The notes under the pieces: generated by a model
Databases searched by the model: none
What the model saw: the letters and a program-made list of their open reading frames with translations, nothing else
Told to the model about the DNA's origin: nothing
Translations under genes and position numbers: made by a program
Assembly: GCA_937124525.1 (NCBI GenBank)
Contig: CAKZLA010000348.1
Location: 1 to 23,070 of the forward strand
Length of the DNA stretch: 23,070 bases
Direction: 5' to 3'
Source: an uncultured Desulfobacterium sp.
GTDB lineage: Bacteria; Desulfobacterota; Desulfobacteria; Desulfobacterales; Desulfobacteraceae
Shown: one piece after another, positions 16,234 to 23,070 of the stretch
Position numbering within the stretch: the stretch's first letter is position 1
Layout of the letters: every line of letters starts with the position of its first letter

Positions 16234-17360
16234 GGCGTTTTCTCCCCGGGATCAACCAGGACAATTCCCGGTTCCACACCTGGGGTTTCAGCAATAATCA
16301 AAAAAGCCCCCTGGGTATCAAGGATGGTGATTCCCATGGACTCTTTTTTTCCCTTTACAAACACCCGGGGGTTGGCATAGCGGTTCACCACGGCGACGAC
16401 GGGAATTTTTAACCCTTGGATACGGGATAACACCGGCATCACAAGGCGTAGCCCTCCCCTGTGGGGCATTCCGGCATCCGGGATGATCAACTGAATCTTT
16501 ATTTTCCTTGTCTTTTCGTCAAATGCTGGATTTATATGATCCACACCCACCATAACCGACCGATTTTCCAGCATGCCCGTGAAGGTCTCACCCTTTTCAA
16601 GAATTCCACCAAGTTCATCATTGGACACGGCAAGGGGGACCACCAACTGTCTGAAATCCTGGACAACAGCAAGGGGCATGCCCGCCTGGATCACCTCCCC
16701 TTCCTCCACTTTCTTTTCTGTCACCATCCATTGTTCCGGCCCCCATACTCCGTGCCTTGCCTTTGTCTCTCCAAGCTGTGCCAGGGTCACTTCCAGGGAC
16801 AACTTTTCTTGTTTTATGGTTTCAAGCTCCAACTGGGCCTGGTCCAGCTCCTGGGATGCGGCATCCCGGATCACCTCGGTGGTGCGCCCCTTGGAGAACA
16901 AGGTTTCCTTGCGTTGGAACTCCCGGGTGAGGTATTTAATGCGGGAGACGATTTTTTTGGATTGAATCTTGATCCGGGCCAGGGCCACACGGGTGGCTTT
17001 AATCTGAAAATTCACAAAGGTGGGGTCTATCTGGGCCAGTTTTTTCTTCCCGATGACATCCCCCACATCATAGTTGAGGTGCAGTAGCTTTCCTGTTACC
17101 TCAGCAGAAAGTACTGCCGTTTTGATACTGCGGGTATAGCCCTGGAGCTTCACCTCTTTAAAGGCTTTTTCCACCTGCCAGGCTTCTGCCAGGACCGGTG
17201 TTGAAATGGCAAGAACCATCCCCAGCAGATAAAAGATGCACAATAAGAGCCCTGAAATGGTGGCAAGTTTTGTAAAAGGATCGGCATCTTTCCCAGGTTC
17301 AAACGATCTGCCTTTTCCTTGGTCACTCACATGGTGCCGGATGATCTGTTGAATGCTCAT
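16230..17360 (-). CDS. RND efflux membrane-fusion (periplasmic adaptor) protein
   Basis: A 376-residue HlyD/AcrA-type adaptor. It has a cytoplasmic N-terminus and one membrane anchor (about residues 32-58, ISGLLLCIFYLLGMVLAIST). A biotinyl-lipoyl-like half follows (LSAEVTGKLLHLNYDVGDVI, about 84-103), then an alpha-helical hairpin rich in charged residues (about 118-200) and the second half-motif MVTEKKVEEGEVIQAG. It would link the inner-membrane RND pump to the TolC-like channel. AGGA lies ten bases before the ATG. The gene starts 22 bases after the integron integrase stop on the same strand and overlaps the pump start by four bases, so it heads a three-gene operon that intI transcription could also read into. 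Confidence 0.9.
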   Translation of the reverse strand: MSIQQIIRHHVSDQGKGRSFEPGKDADPFTKLATISGLLLCIFYLLGMVLAISTPVLAEAWQVEKAFKEVKLQGYTRSIKTAVLSAEVTGKLLHLNYDVGDVIGKKKLAQIDPTFVNFQIKATRVALARIKIQSKKIVSRIKYLTREFQRKETLFSKGRTTEVIRDAASQELDQAQLELETIKQEKLSLEVTLAQLGETKARHGVWGPEQWMVTEKKVEEGEVIQAGMPLAVVQDFRQLVVPLAVSNDELGGILEKGETFTGMLENRSVMVGVDHINPAFDEKTRKIKIQLIIPDAGMPHRGGLRLVMPVLSRIQGLKIPVVAVVNRYANPRVFVKGKKESMGITILDTQGAFLIIAETPGVEPGIVLVDPGEKTP

Positions 17361-17382
17361 ACTGTTTCCTGTTTATTTCATT

Positions 17383-18378
17383 TCAAAAATTCAGGTTTTC
17401 AAGGGGACTTGTGATGCGGGAGATGTCTTTATCCATCAAATGGAGGTAGCGTTCCGTTGTTTTTACGTCTCGATGACCCATAAACTCCTGTAACATTTTG
17501 ATATTGATACCATTATCCAGCATGCTGGTGGCAAAACTATGCCGCAGGGTATGACAGGTAACCCTTTTATCAATACCGGCCCTTTGTGCTGCTCTCTTCA
17601 CCGCCTTTTGCAGCCCGGATTCCAGAACGTGATGCCGCCGTTCACACCCCAGCCGTGGATCAATGGACCGTTTTTTCGATGGAAAAACATATTGCCATTG
17701 GGTCTCCATGGCGGCATTTTCATATTTTAGGCCAAAGGCAGCCGGGATGTAGACCTCTCCAAAGCCTTCTTCAAGATCCTTGCGGTGCAATGCCTTTACC
17801 TGTTCAATATGGAATTTCAATTCACGAATAATCGGTTGGCCAAGGATGGTACTCCGCCACTTATCTTCCTTACCCGGCACATGAAGCCGTTGTTGGTCAA
17901 AATCAACATCCTTGATGCGCAGCCTGATACACTCCATGAGTCTCAGGCCTGAACCATACATTATTTTTGCCATCAACGCGTGGGTCCCCTCTATGTGCTG
18001 AAAAAATCTTTTGATCTCTTTTTTGCCAAGGATCGTGGGTAAAACTGCCTTTCTTTTGGAACGTGTGGGCAGACGTATTCCTTCCAAAGAAAGATCAAGC
18101 ACCTCGCGGTAAAGAAAAACAATGGCATTGAGTGCCTGGCGCTGGGTGGAGGCGGACACCTCTCCTTTAACCACCAGATCTGACAGAAATCGCTCCACAT
18201 GGTGGGCGTTGAGATCACGTGGATGGAGGTTATCACCGGAAAAACGGATATACCGCAATATCCATTGGCAATAGGCCTGTTCAGTCCGATAAGCGTAATG
18301 ATGGTATCGCAGTACCTCGCGGATCTGGTCCATTAGTTTTAATTTTGGATCGGGATGAAATTTGATTTGACTTTCCAT
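17383..18378 (-). CDS. intI: Integron integrase (IntI-type tyrosine recombinase)
   Basis: A 331-residue tyrosine recombinase. The catalytic set is complete: Arg146 (GSGLRLMECIRLR), Lys173 or Lys170 (PGKEDKWRS), His276-x-x-Arg279 (CHTLRHSFATSML), His302 (MGHRDVKTTERYLHL) and nucleophile Tyr311. The segment 203-255 (GFGEVYIPAAFGLKYENAAM, then QWQYVFPS and DPRLGCERRHH) is the extra domain that sets IntI apart from XerC/D and phage integrases. It excises and inserts gene cassettes at attI/attC sites. As in other integrons it points away from the putative cassette region (18,400 onward). No LexA box is visible upstream. It is a full-length, apparently functional gene. Confidence 0.93.
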   Translation of the reverse strand: MESQIKFHPDPKLKLMDQIREVLRYHHYAYRTEQAYCQWILRYIRFSGDNLHPRDLNAHHVERFLSDLVVKGEVSASTQRQALNAIVFLYREVLDLSLEGIRLPTRSKRKAVLPTILGKKEIKRFFQHIEGTHALMAKIMYGSGLRLMECIRLRIKDVDFDQQRLHVPGKEDKWRSTILGQPIIRELKFHIEQVKALHRKDLEEGFGEVYIPAAFGLKYENAAMETQWQYVFPSKKRSIDPRLGCERRHHVLESGLQKAVKRAAQRAGIDKRVTCHTLRHSFATSMLDNGINIKMLQEFMGHRDVKTTERYLHLMDKDISRITSPLENLNF

Positions 18379-18700
18379 GTTAAAGGTTATGGTATCATGA
18401 TAAGTGGAAAAATGGAACTCAATATGTCATAAAAAATTTTCTTTGTTTGGAGCTTAATACCCTGATAGGGTGGACCGCTGCACGCTCCACCCTATCGGGC
18501 CGGGCTGATCAACGCCGTGGACAGGTTCCGCGCTACGCGCTCCACCTATCCACGGCGTTGAAGCCGACTGCGATTCTCAGCCTTTAAAGGAAATAAAAAG
18601 CCATTTCCTTTAAAGGCCTGCGAGTCTCGCGGCTTAACAGCCCGGCCCGATATGCCACAAAAATTTATTAATTTCTATGAAGCTGTTAACAGGGAATAGA
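18379..18700. other. intI/hamA divergent region: expected attI and promoters, dense palindromes
   Basis: 322 bases. By analogy with known integrons this interval should contain attI and the intI and cassette promoters, but I could not identify an attI by eye. GTT-containing candidates are GTTAAAG (18379-18385), GTTGAAG (18558-18564) and GTTAACA (18685-18691), none a perfect GTTRRRY. Bases 18461-18653 form nested inverted repeats, described separately. Bases 18654-18700 are AT-rich. Confidence 0.55.
18461..18653. repeat. Cluster of nested inverted repeats (cruciform/multi-arm structure)
   Basis: Four stems are visible. The first is 18461-18474 with 18486-18499 (13 of 14 pairs). The second is an outer 15-base stem, 18493-18507 with 18638-18652, perfect. 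Two arms lie inside it: 18509-18521 with 18549-18561 (13 bases, perfect) and 18581-18594 with 18603-18616 (14 bases, perfect). AAGCCG (18561-18566) and CGGCTT (18630-18635) extend the last arm. The first stem and the outer stem share bases 18493-18499 and so exclude each other. GAAGCCGAC and GCGGCTTAAC recall L-boxes of class 1 integron attC sites, but R-boxes are not in place. Confidence 0.8.
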
Positions 18701-19558
18701 ATGACAAAAAACTCGGTACAACAACATCCCAATCCATTACTGAAAGTCAGGGTGTCAGACTATGAGGCTGAACCGTGGTTAGTTGCAATGTGTGCTGGCT
18801 ATGAAAGTGGAGAATGGAGAGACACACAATTAGTTGAACATGTAATGGAGTGGCTTCCAGAATTCGCTTTAAAATACAGCGAATGGCAATCTCTTGGCGC
18901 AGCTAATGCCGTTAAGCTAATTAAAAAAGCTGCGAAAGCGTTATACAATACCGAAAAATATAAAAGCAGAGGCGAATTTGGTGAGCTATTTCTTCATATG
19001 ATATTGAGGCAAGTATTTGGCACCCTACCTGCTATATCTAAAATGCATTATAAAGATTCCAGAAATGATACAGTGAAAGGTTTTGATTGCGTTCATGTTG
19101 TTCCTGTTGGAGCCAATTTAGAACTATGGATTGGTGAGGTTAAATTTTATAAAAATATTACAAGTGCAATATATGACGTAGTTGAAGAGTTAGGGCAACA
19201 CACCACAAGAGATTATTTGCGTGATGAATTTGTGGCGATTACAAATAAAATTGATGAAAAATGGCCATATGCTGAAAAAATAAATCTTCTGCTGGACAAC
19301 AACACTTCGTTAGATGAAATATTCAATTCAGTTGCGATACCTGTTTTACTCACATATGACAGTGAGGCAATAAAATCACACAACAAAATAACTAAGGAGT
19401 TTAAAGAACATTTTGAGAACGAGGTTCGCGATAATTGGGGGAAATTTTGTAAAAAGAGAATTCCTGAAAACATCAATGTGCACTTAATTTTGTTTCCCTT
19501 AAAATCTAAAAAGGAAATACAGGATAAATTACATGAGGAGTTGCAAAGATGGAATTAG
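18701..19558 (+). CDS. hamA: Hachiman defence protein HamA (DUF1837, nuclease-like effector)
   Basis: A 285-residue cytosolic protein. I place the start at ATG 18701 because AGGGAA lies just before it; an upstream in-frame ATG at 18677 has no ribosome-binding site. The DUF1837 core is clear: KSRGEFGELFLHMIL (about 88-102), GFDCVH (Asp129) and LWIGEVKFY (Glu146, Lys148). These form a D...E-x-K pattern of a PD-(D/E)XK-like nuclease, as described for the HamA effector of the Hachiman antiphage system, which degrades DNA when released by HamB. Its stop overlaps hamB by ten bases, implying coupled translation. Base composition is much more AT-rich than genes on the left, suggesting horizontal transfer. 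It lies divergent from intI in the cassette position. Confidence 0.88.
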   Translation: MTKNSVQQHPNPLLKVRVSDYEAEPWLVAMCAGYESGEWRDTQLVEHVMEWLPEFALKYSEWQSLGAANAVKLIKKAAKALYNTEKYKSRGEFGELFLHMILRQVFGTLPAISKMHYKDSRNDTVKGFDCVHVVPVGANLELWIGEVKFYKNITSAIYDVVEELGQHTTRDYLRDEFVAITNKIDEKWPYAEKINLLLDNNTSLDEIFNSVAIPVLLTYDSEAIKSHNKITKEFKEHFENEVRDNWGKFCKKRIPENINVHLILFPLKSKKEIQDKLHEELQRWN

Positions 19559-21672
19559 GCCTTCTCAAAGAGAAATTACGTGTCGATGAAGAAATAATAG
19601 AAAACCATTTTGAAATTGCTAGAGAAATTGCCATCCGTTACAACAATTCAGACAGCCAAAACATATCTATTGTTCAAGACTTAGTGCTTAGAGCAATGGA
19701 TAAGTATGAATTATTTGATGAATCAATTGGCGTCATAGATTCTGTAGCCAGAGAGCTTGGACTTTTCCCCTATTTAGAGCCAAAGAACTTGTCATTACAG
19801 GATCTGTTAGCGTATGAGGTCCATAGGGTAACTATTGCAAATGACGATATTGTTTTTCATGCTCCACAAGCAGAAGTTTACTACAAACTTATTAACGGCC
19901 AAAGCATTGTGCTTAGTGCCCCTACAAGCTTTGGCAAAAGCCTAATTATTGATGCTCTAATATCAAGTGATTGTTTCGACAATATGGTAATCGTTGTCCC
20001 AACTATTTCTTTGATCGATGAAACAAGACGGAGACTCTCTAAGTTTAATGAACATTACAAGATAATAACCCACTCTTTACAAGAAAAAGGAGAGCGAAAT
20101 ATATATGTGCTGACTCAAGAGAGAGTCCTTGAGGAAAATTTTATTGAAAAAGTTGATTTTTTCGTTATTGATGAATTTTACAAACTGAGCCCATGGGCAG
20201 ACAGTGGCAACCGGTGTGCGCTTCTAAACGAAGCTTTTTATCGTTTGTATAAAAAATATAACCATTTCTATATGCTTGGCCCAAATATTGAGGGGGTCGC
20301 TGGTGAGTTCATAGAAAATGTTAAGTTTGAGTTTATAAAATTCAGTTACAATACTGTCGTTACGGAATTTCACGATCACACGACTAAAGATAAAGAAGAT
20401 AAACTTCTTGAGATATGCAAAACGATTGATGGACAGACGATTGTGTTTTGCAGCTCACCAGCCAGGGCAAATGAAGTTGCAAAACAAATTTGTTCTATAA
20501 ATAATAATGAAGTCTCACCAGAAACAAAAGAAATAGCTAAATGGGTTTCTGAAAAATATCATAAAGACTGGGTCCTTTCAAAAGCACTACGCCATGGAGT
20601 TGCAATACATCACGCAAGAATACCACGCGGGGTATCTCAATACATAGTTGATCTTTTTAACGATGGCAAGATCGAATTTTTGGTCTGTACCTCTACGTTA
20701 ATTGAAGGCGTAAACACTTCAACAAAAAATATCATTTGTTATGACAACAGTATCAATAGAAAGAAATTTGATATTTTCACATTCAACAACATAGCAGGAC
20801 GTAGTGGAAGAATGTTCCGTCATTTTATCGGTCATGTTTACATTTTATCGCCACCGCCACCAGCACAACTACCTTTTGTAGATATTCCTGTTTATTCGCA
20901 AGGACCAAGCACTCCTGAATCACTTTTGGTTAATATTGACCAAGAAGATCTCTCTGAAGAATCTATAGAACGAATAAAACCAATTATTGACCAAAAAGAT
21001 TTGTCCATTGAAACAATAAGAACAAATAAGACGGTTGAGCCAAAAGAGCAAATATCTTTTGCAAAAACAGTGAATGCAAACATTTCTGAGTGGGCTCCAG
21101 TGCTAGCATGGAAAGGGTACCCTACATATGATCAACTTGCTTTTATTTGCAGTTGTATATGGGACCACTTCTCTGGGGCATTATTGGGAAACAGAAGTGT
21201 TTTTTCAGCAAAACAGCTTGCCTACAAAATTAACGAAGTGTCACTGAAAAAGCCAATAAAACAACTAATTGATGAATCTCTTGCATATAAGTCTGACCAA
21301 AACATCGATGATGTTATAAGCCGAATCCTTGATTTCCATCGCCTTTGGGTAAATTTTCATTTTCCGCGCTTGTTGAAAACCATAGAGTCTATTGTTAATG
21401 AATCTTTACGTGTAAACAACATTCCGGTCAGCTGTGACTATAGTGCTTACTCAATGCTTGTTGAAAACTACTTTTTTGACGCATCATTAGTGGCTCTTGA
21501 GGAATACGGTTTGCCGCTCGAAGTTGGTAAGTTGTTTGAAGATACGTTGTCTACAGAAGGTGAACTTGATAAGGCACTAACAAGATTGCTAAACATAAAG
21601 CATTTTAAGGGCCTTTCGGCAATGGATATCAATTTTATGAGGCGTGCACAGAAAGGCATATCAATCGGGTGA
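19549..21672 (+). CDS. hamB: Hachiman defence helicase HamB (SF2)
   Basis: A 707-residue superfamily 2 helicase. The motifs are in order: Walker A SAPTSFGKS (123-131), motif Ia-like VVPTISLIDETRR (149-161), DEFY as the DExx box (208-211), MLGPN (242-246), motif IV-like IVFCSSP (298-304), motif V TSTLIEGVN (381-389) and motif VI NIAGRSGR (414-421). The order and the AGRSGR motif resemble Ski2/Hel308-type helicases. In Hachiman, HamB binds damaged or altered DNA and controls the HamA nuclease. Residues after about 440 have a proline run (SPPPPAQLP) and a C-terminal helical region with no motif I recognise. Its start lies inside the hamA 3' end, and its TGA lies inside a bulged hairpin. Confidence 0.88.
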   Translation: MELGLLKEKLRVDEEIIENHFEIAREIAIRYNNSDSQNISIVQDLVLRAMDKYELFDESIGVIDSVARELGLFPYLEPKNLSLQDLLAYEVHRVTIANDDIVFHAPQAEVYYKLINGQSIVLSAPTSFGKSLIIDALISSDCFDNMVIVVPTISLIDETRRRLSKFNEHYKIITHSLQEKGERNIYVLTQERVLEENFIEKVDFFVIDEFYKLSPWADSGNRCALLNEAFYRLYKKYNHFYMLGPNIEGVAGEFIENVKFEFIKFSYNTVVTEFHDHTTKDKEDKLLEICKTIDGQTIVFCSSPARANEVAKQICSINNNEVSPETKEIAKWVSEKYHKDWVLSKALRHGVAIHHARIPRGVSQYIVDLFNDGKIEFLVCTSTLIEGVNTSTKNIICYDNSINRKKFDIFTFNNIAGRSGRMFRHFIGHVYILSPPPPAQLPFVDIPVYSQGPSTPESLLVNIDQEDLSEESIERIKPIIDQKDLSIETIRTNKTVEPKEQISFAKTVNANISEWAPVLAWKGYPTYDQLAFICSCIWDHFSGALLGNRSVFSAKQLAYKINEVSLKKPIKQLIDESLAYKSDQNIDDVISRILDFHRLWVNFHFPRLLKTIESIVNESLRVNNIPVSCDYSAYSMLVENYFFDASLVALEEYGLPLEVGKLFEDTLSTEGELDKALTRLLNIKHFKGLSAMDINFMRRAQKGISIG

Positions 21673-22053
21673 ACTTGACCGGGCAAAACGACGCGCCCGG
21701 CAAGTTACCCGCACGTTATTTTTTACCGAAAAAGAAAGCGGTTTATCGCCTTCCTTTGTGCGCCAGTATGCGCTGTAGTCGCCTGTTTTTAATGATAATG
21801 GCAAGCCAACCCATGCATACCATTGCCCCGATAGTCGAGCGGTAAAGACACGTTTCTTTTGGAAGAAAACATGAGGAGGGGCATCGCCTTTCTGTGGCAA
21901 CGCAATAACGGCTACCCCTCCAGGAACCCGTGAGTCCTTCGGTACAAACCCACCATAAGACACACTAGAAAAGAGAAATAAAGCTATTAACAAGCAAGAG
22001 AGCCCTAGCTTAGAGACGACCCCGTGGCTCGCTATAATTGAATCTTTAGCCAT
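21661..22053 (-). pseudogene. M23-family peptidase-like protein, 5' fragment only
   Basis: The ATG at 22053 starts a signal-peptide-bearing product (MAKDSIIASHGVVSKLGLSC, then LLIALFLFSSVSYG). The segment RVPGGVAVIALPQKGDAPPH followed by WYAWVGLPLSLKTGDYSAYW resembles the beta-rich N-terminal domain found before the LytM catalytic domain in gammaproteobacterial M23 endopeptidases. Similarity ends at FSVKN (about base 21722). The frame then runs through the hairpin after hamB and stops at 21661, so the entire catalytic domain (HxxxD ... HxH) is missing. An upstream in-frame ATG at 22179 would add a second hydrophobic stretch and is less likely. The compositional style differs from genes left of 17,400. 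Confidence 0.55.
21666..21711 (+). terminator. Bulged hairpin at the end of hamB; terminator or attC-like structure
   Basis: CGGGT, AACTTG and CCGGGC (21666-21684) pair with GCCCGGCAAGTTACCCG (21695-21711): 17 base pairs. Two unpaired bases (G21671, A21678) both lie on the 5' side, with a 10-base loop. A TTATTTTTT tract begins six bases after it. Unpaired bases on one side only are typical of folded integron attC sites, but clear R''/R' boxes (RYYYAAC, GTTRRRY) are missing; the nearest is GTTATTT at 21715. The hamB stop codon is inside the 5' arm. Confidence 0.55.
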
Positions 22054-22211
22054 AACCGAATATAAACCAAGACGTCCATTTATCAACCGTAACAAAGCCT
22101 GTCCCTCTTTAATAAGTGTCAATATAAGTAAAAAGATAAGTAAAAAAATGAGTGCAAAAAACAACCCGAAATATGCCAAAAAAAGATAGTGTGCCTTAGC
22201 TCAGTTAAGAG

Positions 22212-22920
22212 TCAAGAATGATTCTCTTCCGTCACGCTTTCTCGACACAGCTCCAACCAACGATTAACTCCTGCACTACGGTATTTTTGCTTATGCAAAA
22301 CAAAATAAAATAACCGCTGGGTATTACGCTGTGGAATCGCTAAAGGCACAAGATTGCCCCGAGCAAAAGCATCTTCAAGAGTAACACGGGAGAGACAACC
22401 CAAGCCCATCCCTGCGCCAACGGCCCGTTTAATCGCCTCGGTATGCTGTAATTCAAGCAGAACATTTAACTCAGGCAGAATCCCACTCATAATACGATCA
22501 AACGTTTGTCGTGTACCGGAACCTGATTCACGCAGAATCCAGCTAGCGGCTTTTAAATCATGATCTGATAAACGCTGTCGAGTTGCCAGCGGATGATCGG
22601 GACTGGCGAACACCACCAACTCATCTTCTCGCCAAGGAATGACTTCAAGTTCAGGGTGCTGAATTTCCCCCTCAACCAAGCCAACATCCAATTCAAAGTT
22701 AATCACTTTTTGGGCAATGGCCGCTGTATTCTCAACATCTAAGCGCACTTTAGCATTGGGTTGATCCGCCATGTCGCGAGCCATAAGATTCACCGCCAAG
22801 TAATTACCGATACTGAGCGTAGCGCCCACATTTAGATTCCCCGGTTGCTGGTGCTGCTGCAAAGCCACCTCTAACTCTTGAGCTTGAGCCAAAAGCGCTT
22901 CAATATCTGCCAGATACACT
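22212..22920 (-). pseudogene. LysR-type regulator, effector-binding domain without HTH
   Basis: Residues reading LADIEALLAQAQELEVALQQ, then GNLNVGATLSIGNYLAVNLM, DVGLVEG, WREDELVVFASPDHPL, WILRESGSGTR and EAIKRAVGAGMGLGCLSR are the linker helix and effector-binding domain of a LysR regulator close to the CysB/CbbR/YeiE-like group. About the first 80 residues, including the winged helix-turn-helix, are absent. Upstream of about 22,920 the frame runs into DNA that reads as a permease on the other strand. The open frame formally extends to an ATG at 22958 but those residues are not LysR. It lies 32 bases before the M23-like reading frame in the same direction. Confidence 0.75.
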
Positions 22921-23053
22921 GCGCATATTGATGACATCCGGACTTCTTCCGGCAGCATTGATTGCGATTGTTCTCAATCTGATTTTGCCAGAAGAACTCT
23001 CTGATGAGCAGACTGATGAAATTTCAGGCGGAATGGCAGGCCACGACTAAAGC
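22921..23053 (+). CDS. NCS2 uracil/xanthine permease, C-terminal end only
   Basis: The plus-strand frame ending in TAA at 23051-23053 encodes RILMTSGLLPAALIAIVLNL followed by ILPEELSDEQTDEISGGMAG. The hydrophobic last helix ending in LNLILP and a charged tail are characteristic of nucleobase:cation symporter-2 permeases. Only about 43 codons are present, abutting the broken LysR gene, so this is a gene end joined to unrelated DNA. The family call is moderate because the piece is short. Confidence 0.5.
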
Positions 23054-23070
23054 TTGCTACATTGTACTAA

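Noticed and set aside
18379..18460. LexA box upstream of intI
   Set aside because: No CTG-N10-CAG-like palindrome is present in this stretch, so SOS control is not claimed.
18509..18561. attC site proposed from TCAACGCCG...CGGCGTTGA
   Set aside because: The stem is fully paired with no unpaired central spacer, and the ends (GATCAAC, GTTGAAG) each miss the R-box consensus, so it is not called as attC.
18461..18653. CRISPR array or tRNA cluster
   Set aside because: The repeats are inverted rather than direct and regularly spaced, and no tRNA cloverleaf with T-arm consensus is present.

Overview
Most of the window (about 127 to 17,400) reads as one accessory-rich stretch from a Gram-negative anaerobe. 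The best guess is a sulfate-reducing deltaproteobacterium of the Desulfobacterales type. The grounds are the gene mix (Tat-exported TRAP binding protein with a LarA-family racemase, SEC-C proteins, RND efflux) and a candidate UGA-containing selenoprotein gene. This assignment is an inference from family knowledge; there is no rRNA or other phylogenetic marker.

Layout. A truncated ammonium transporter gene (minus strand) runs to the left edge, and its last 127 bases look foreign and GC-rich. After a 560-base gap with a MITE-like inverted-repeat element comes a minus-strand operon: larA-like racemase, TRAP binding protein dctP, a repeat-rich gap, then dctQ, dctM and a nitroreductase. The binding protein resembles the lactate/2-oxoacid TRAP subfamily, so import plus racemisation of a 2-hydroxy acid such as lactate is a coherent hypothesis. 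Next is a 0.8-kb region bounded by 33-base inverted repeats. It holds an overlooked small membrane protein gene with an in-frame UGA followed by a plausible bacterial SECIS hairpin. Two plus-strand genes follow: a Cys-rich zinc-binding-like protein and a YchJ-type SEC-C protein. A perfect 21-base inverted repeat separates them from a convergent SulP transporter carrying STAS and cyclic-nucleotide-binding-like domains. A LysE-family 3' remnant lies beyond it.

From 17,360 down to 11,351 (minus strand) is a tightly coupled tripartite efflux operon: membrane-fusion protein, RND pump, outer-membrane factor, with 4-base overlaps. Just upstream, on the same strand, is an integron integrase (IntI). 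Divergent from intI, beyond a dense cluster of nested palindromes, is a two-gene AT-rich unit with the hallmarks of the Hachiman antiphage system: HamA (DUF1837 nuclease-like effector) and HamB (SF2 helicase). It ends in a bulged hairpin. This places a complete defence system in the position where integron gene cassettes sit, although canonical attC boxes could not be confirmed by eye.

The right end (about 21,720 to 23,070) is a patchwork: the 5' part of an M23-peptidase-like gene, a LysR regulator lacking its DNA-binding domain, and the last codons of an NCS2 nucleobase permease. Abrupt joins occur near 21,720 and 22,920, and a matching abrupt join lies at a GATC near base 128. These should be treated as possible assembly or cloning chimeras until read support is checked.
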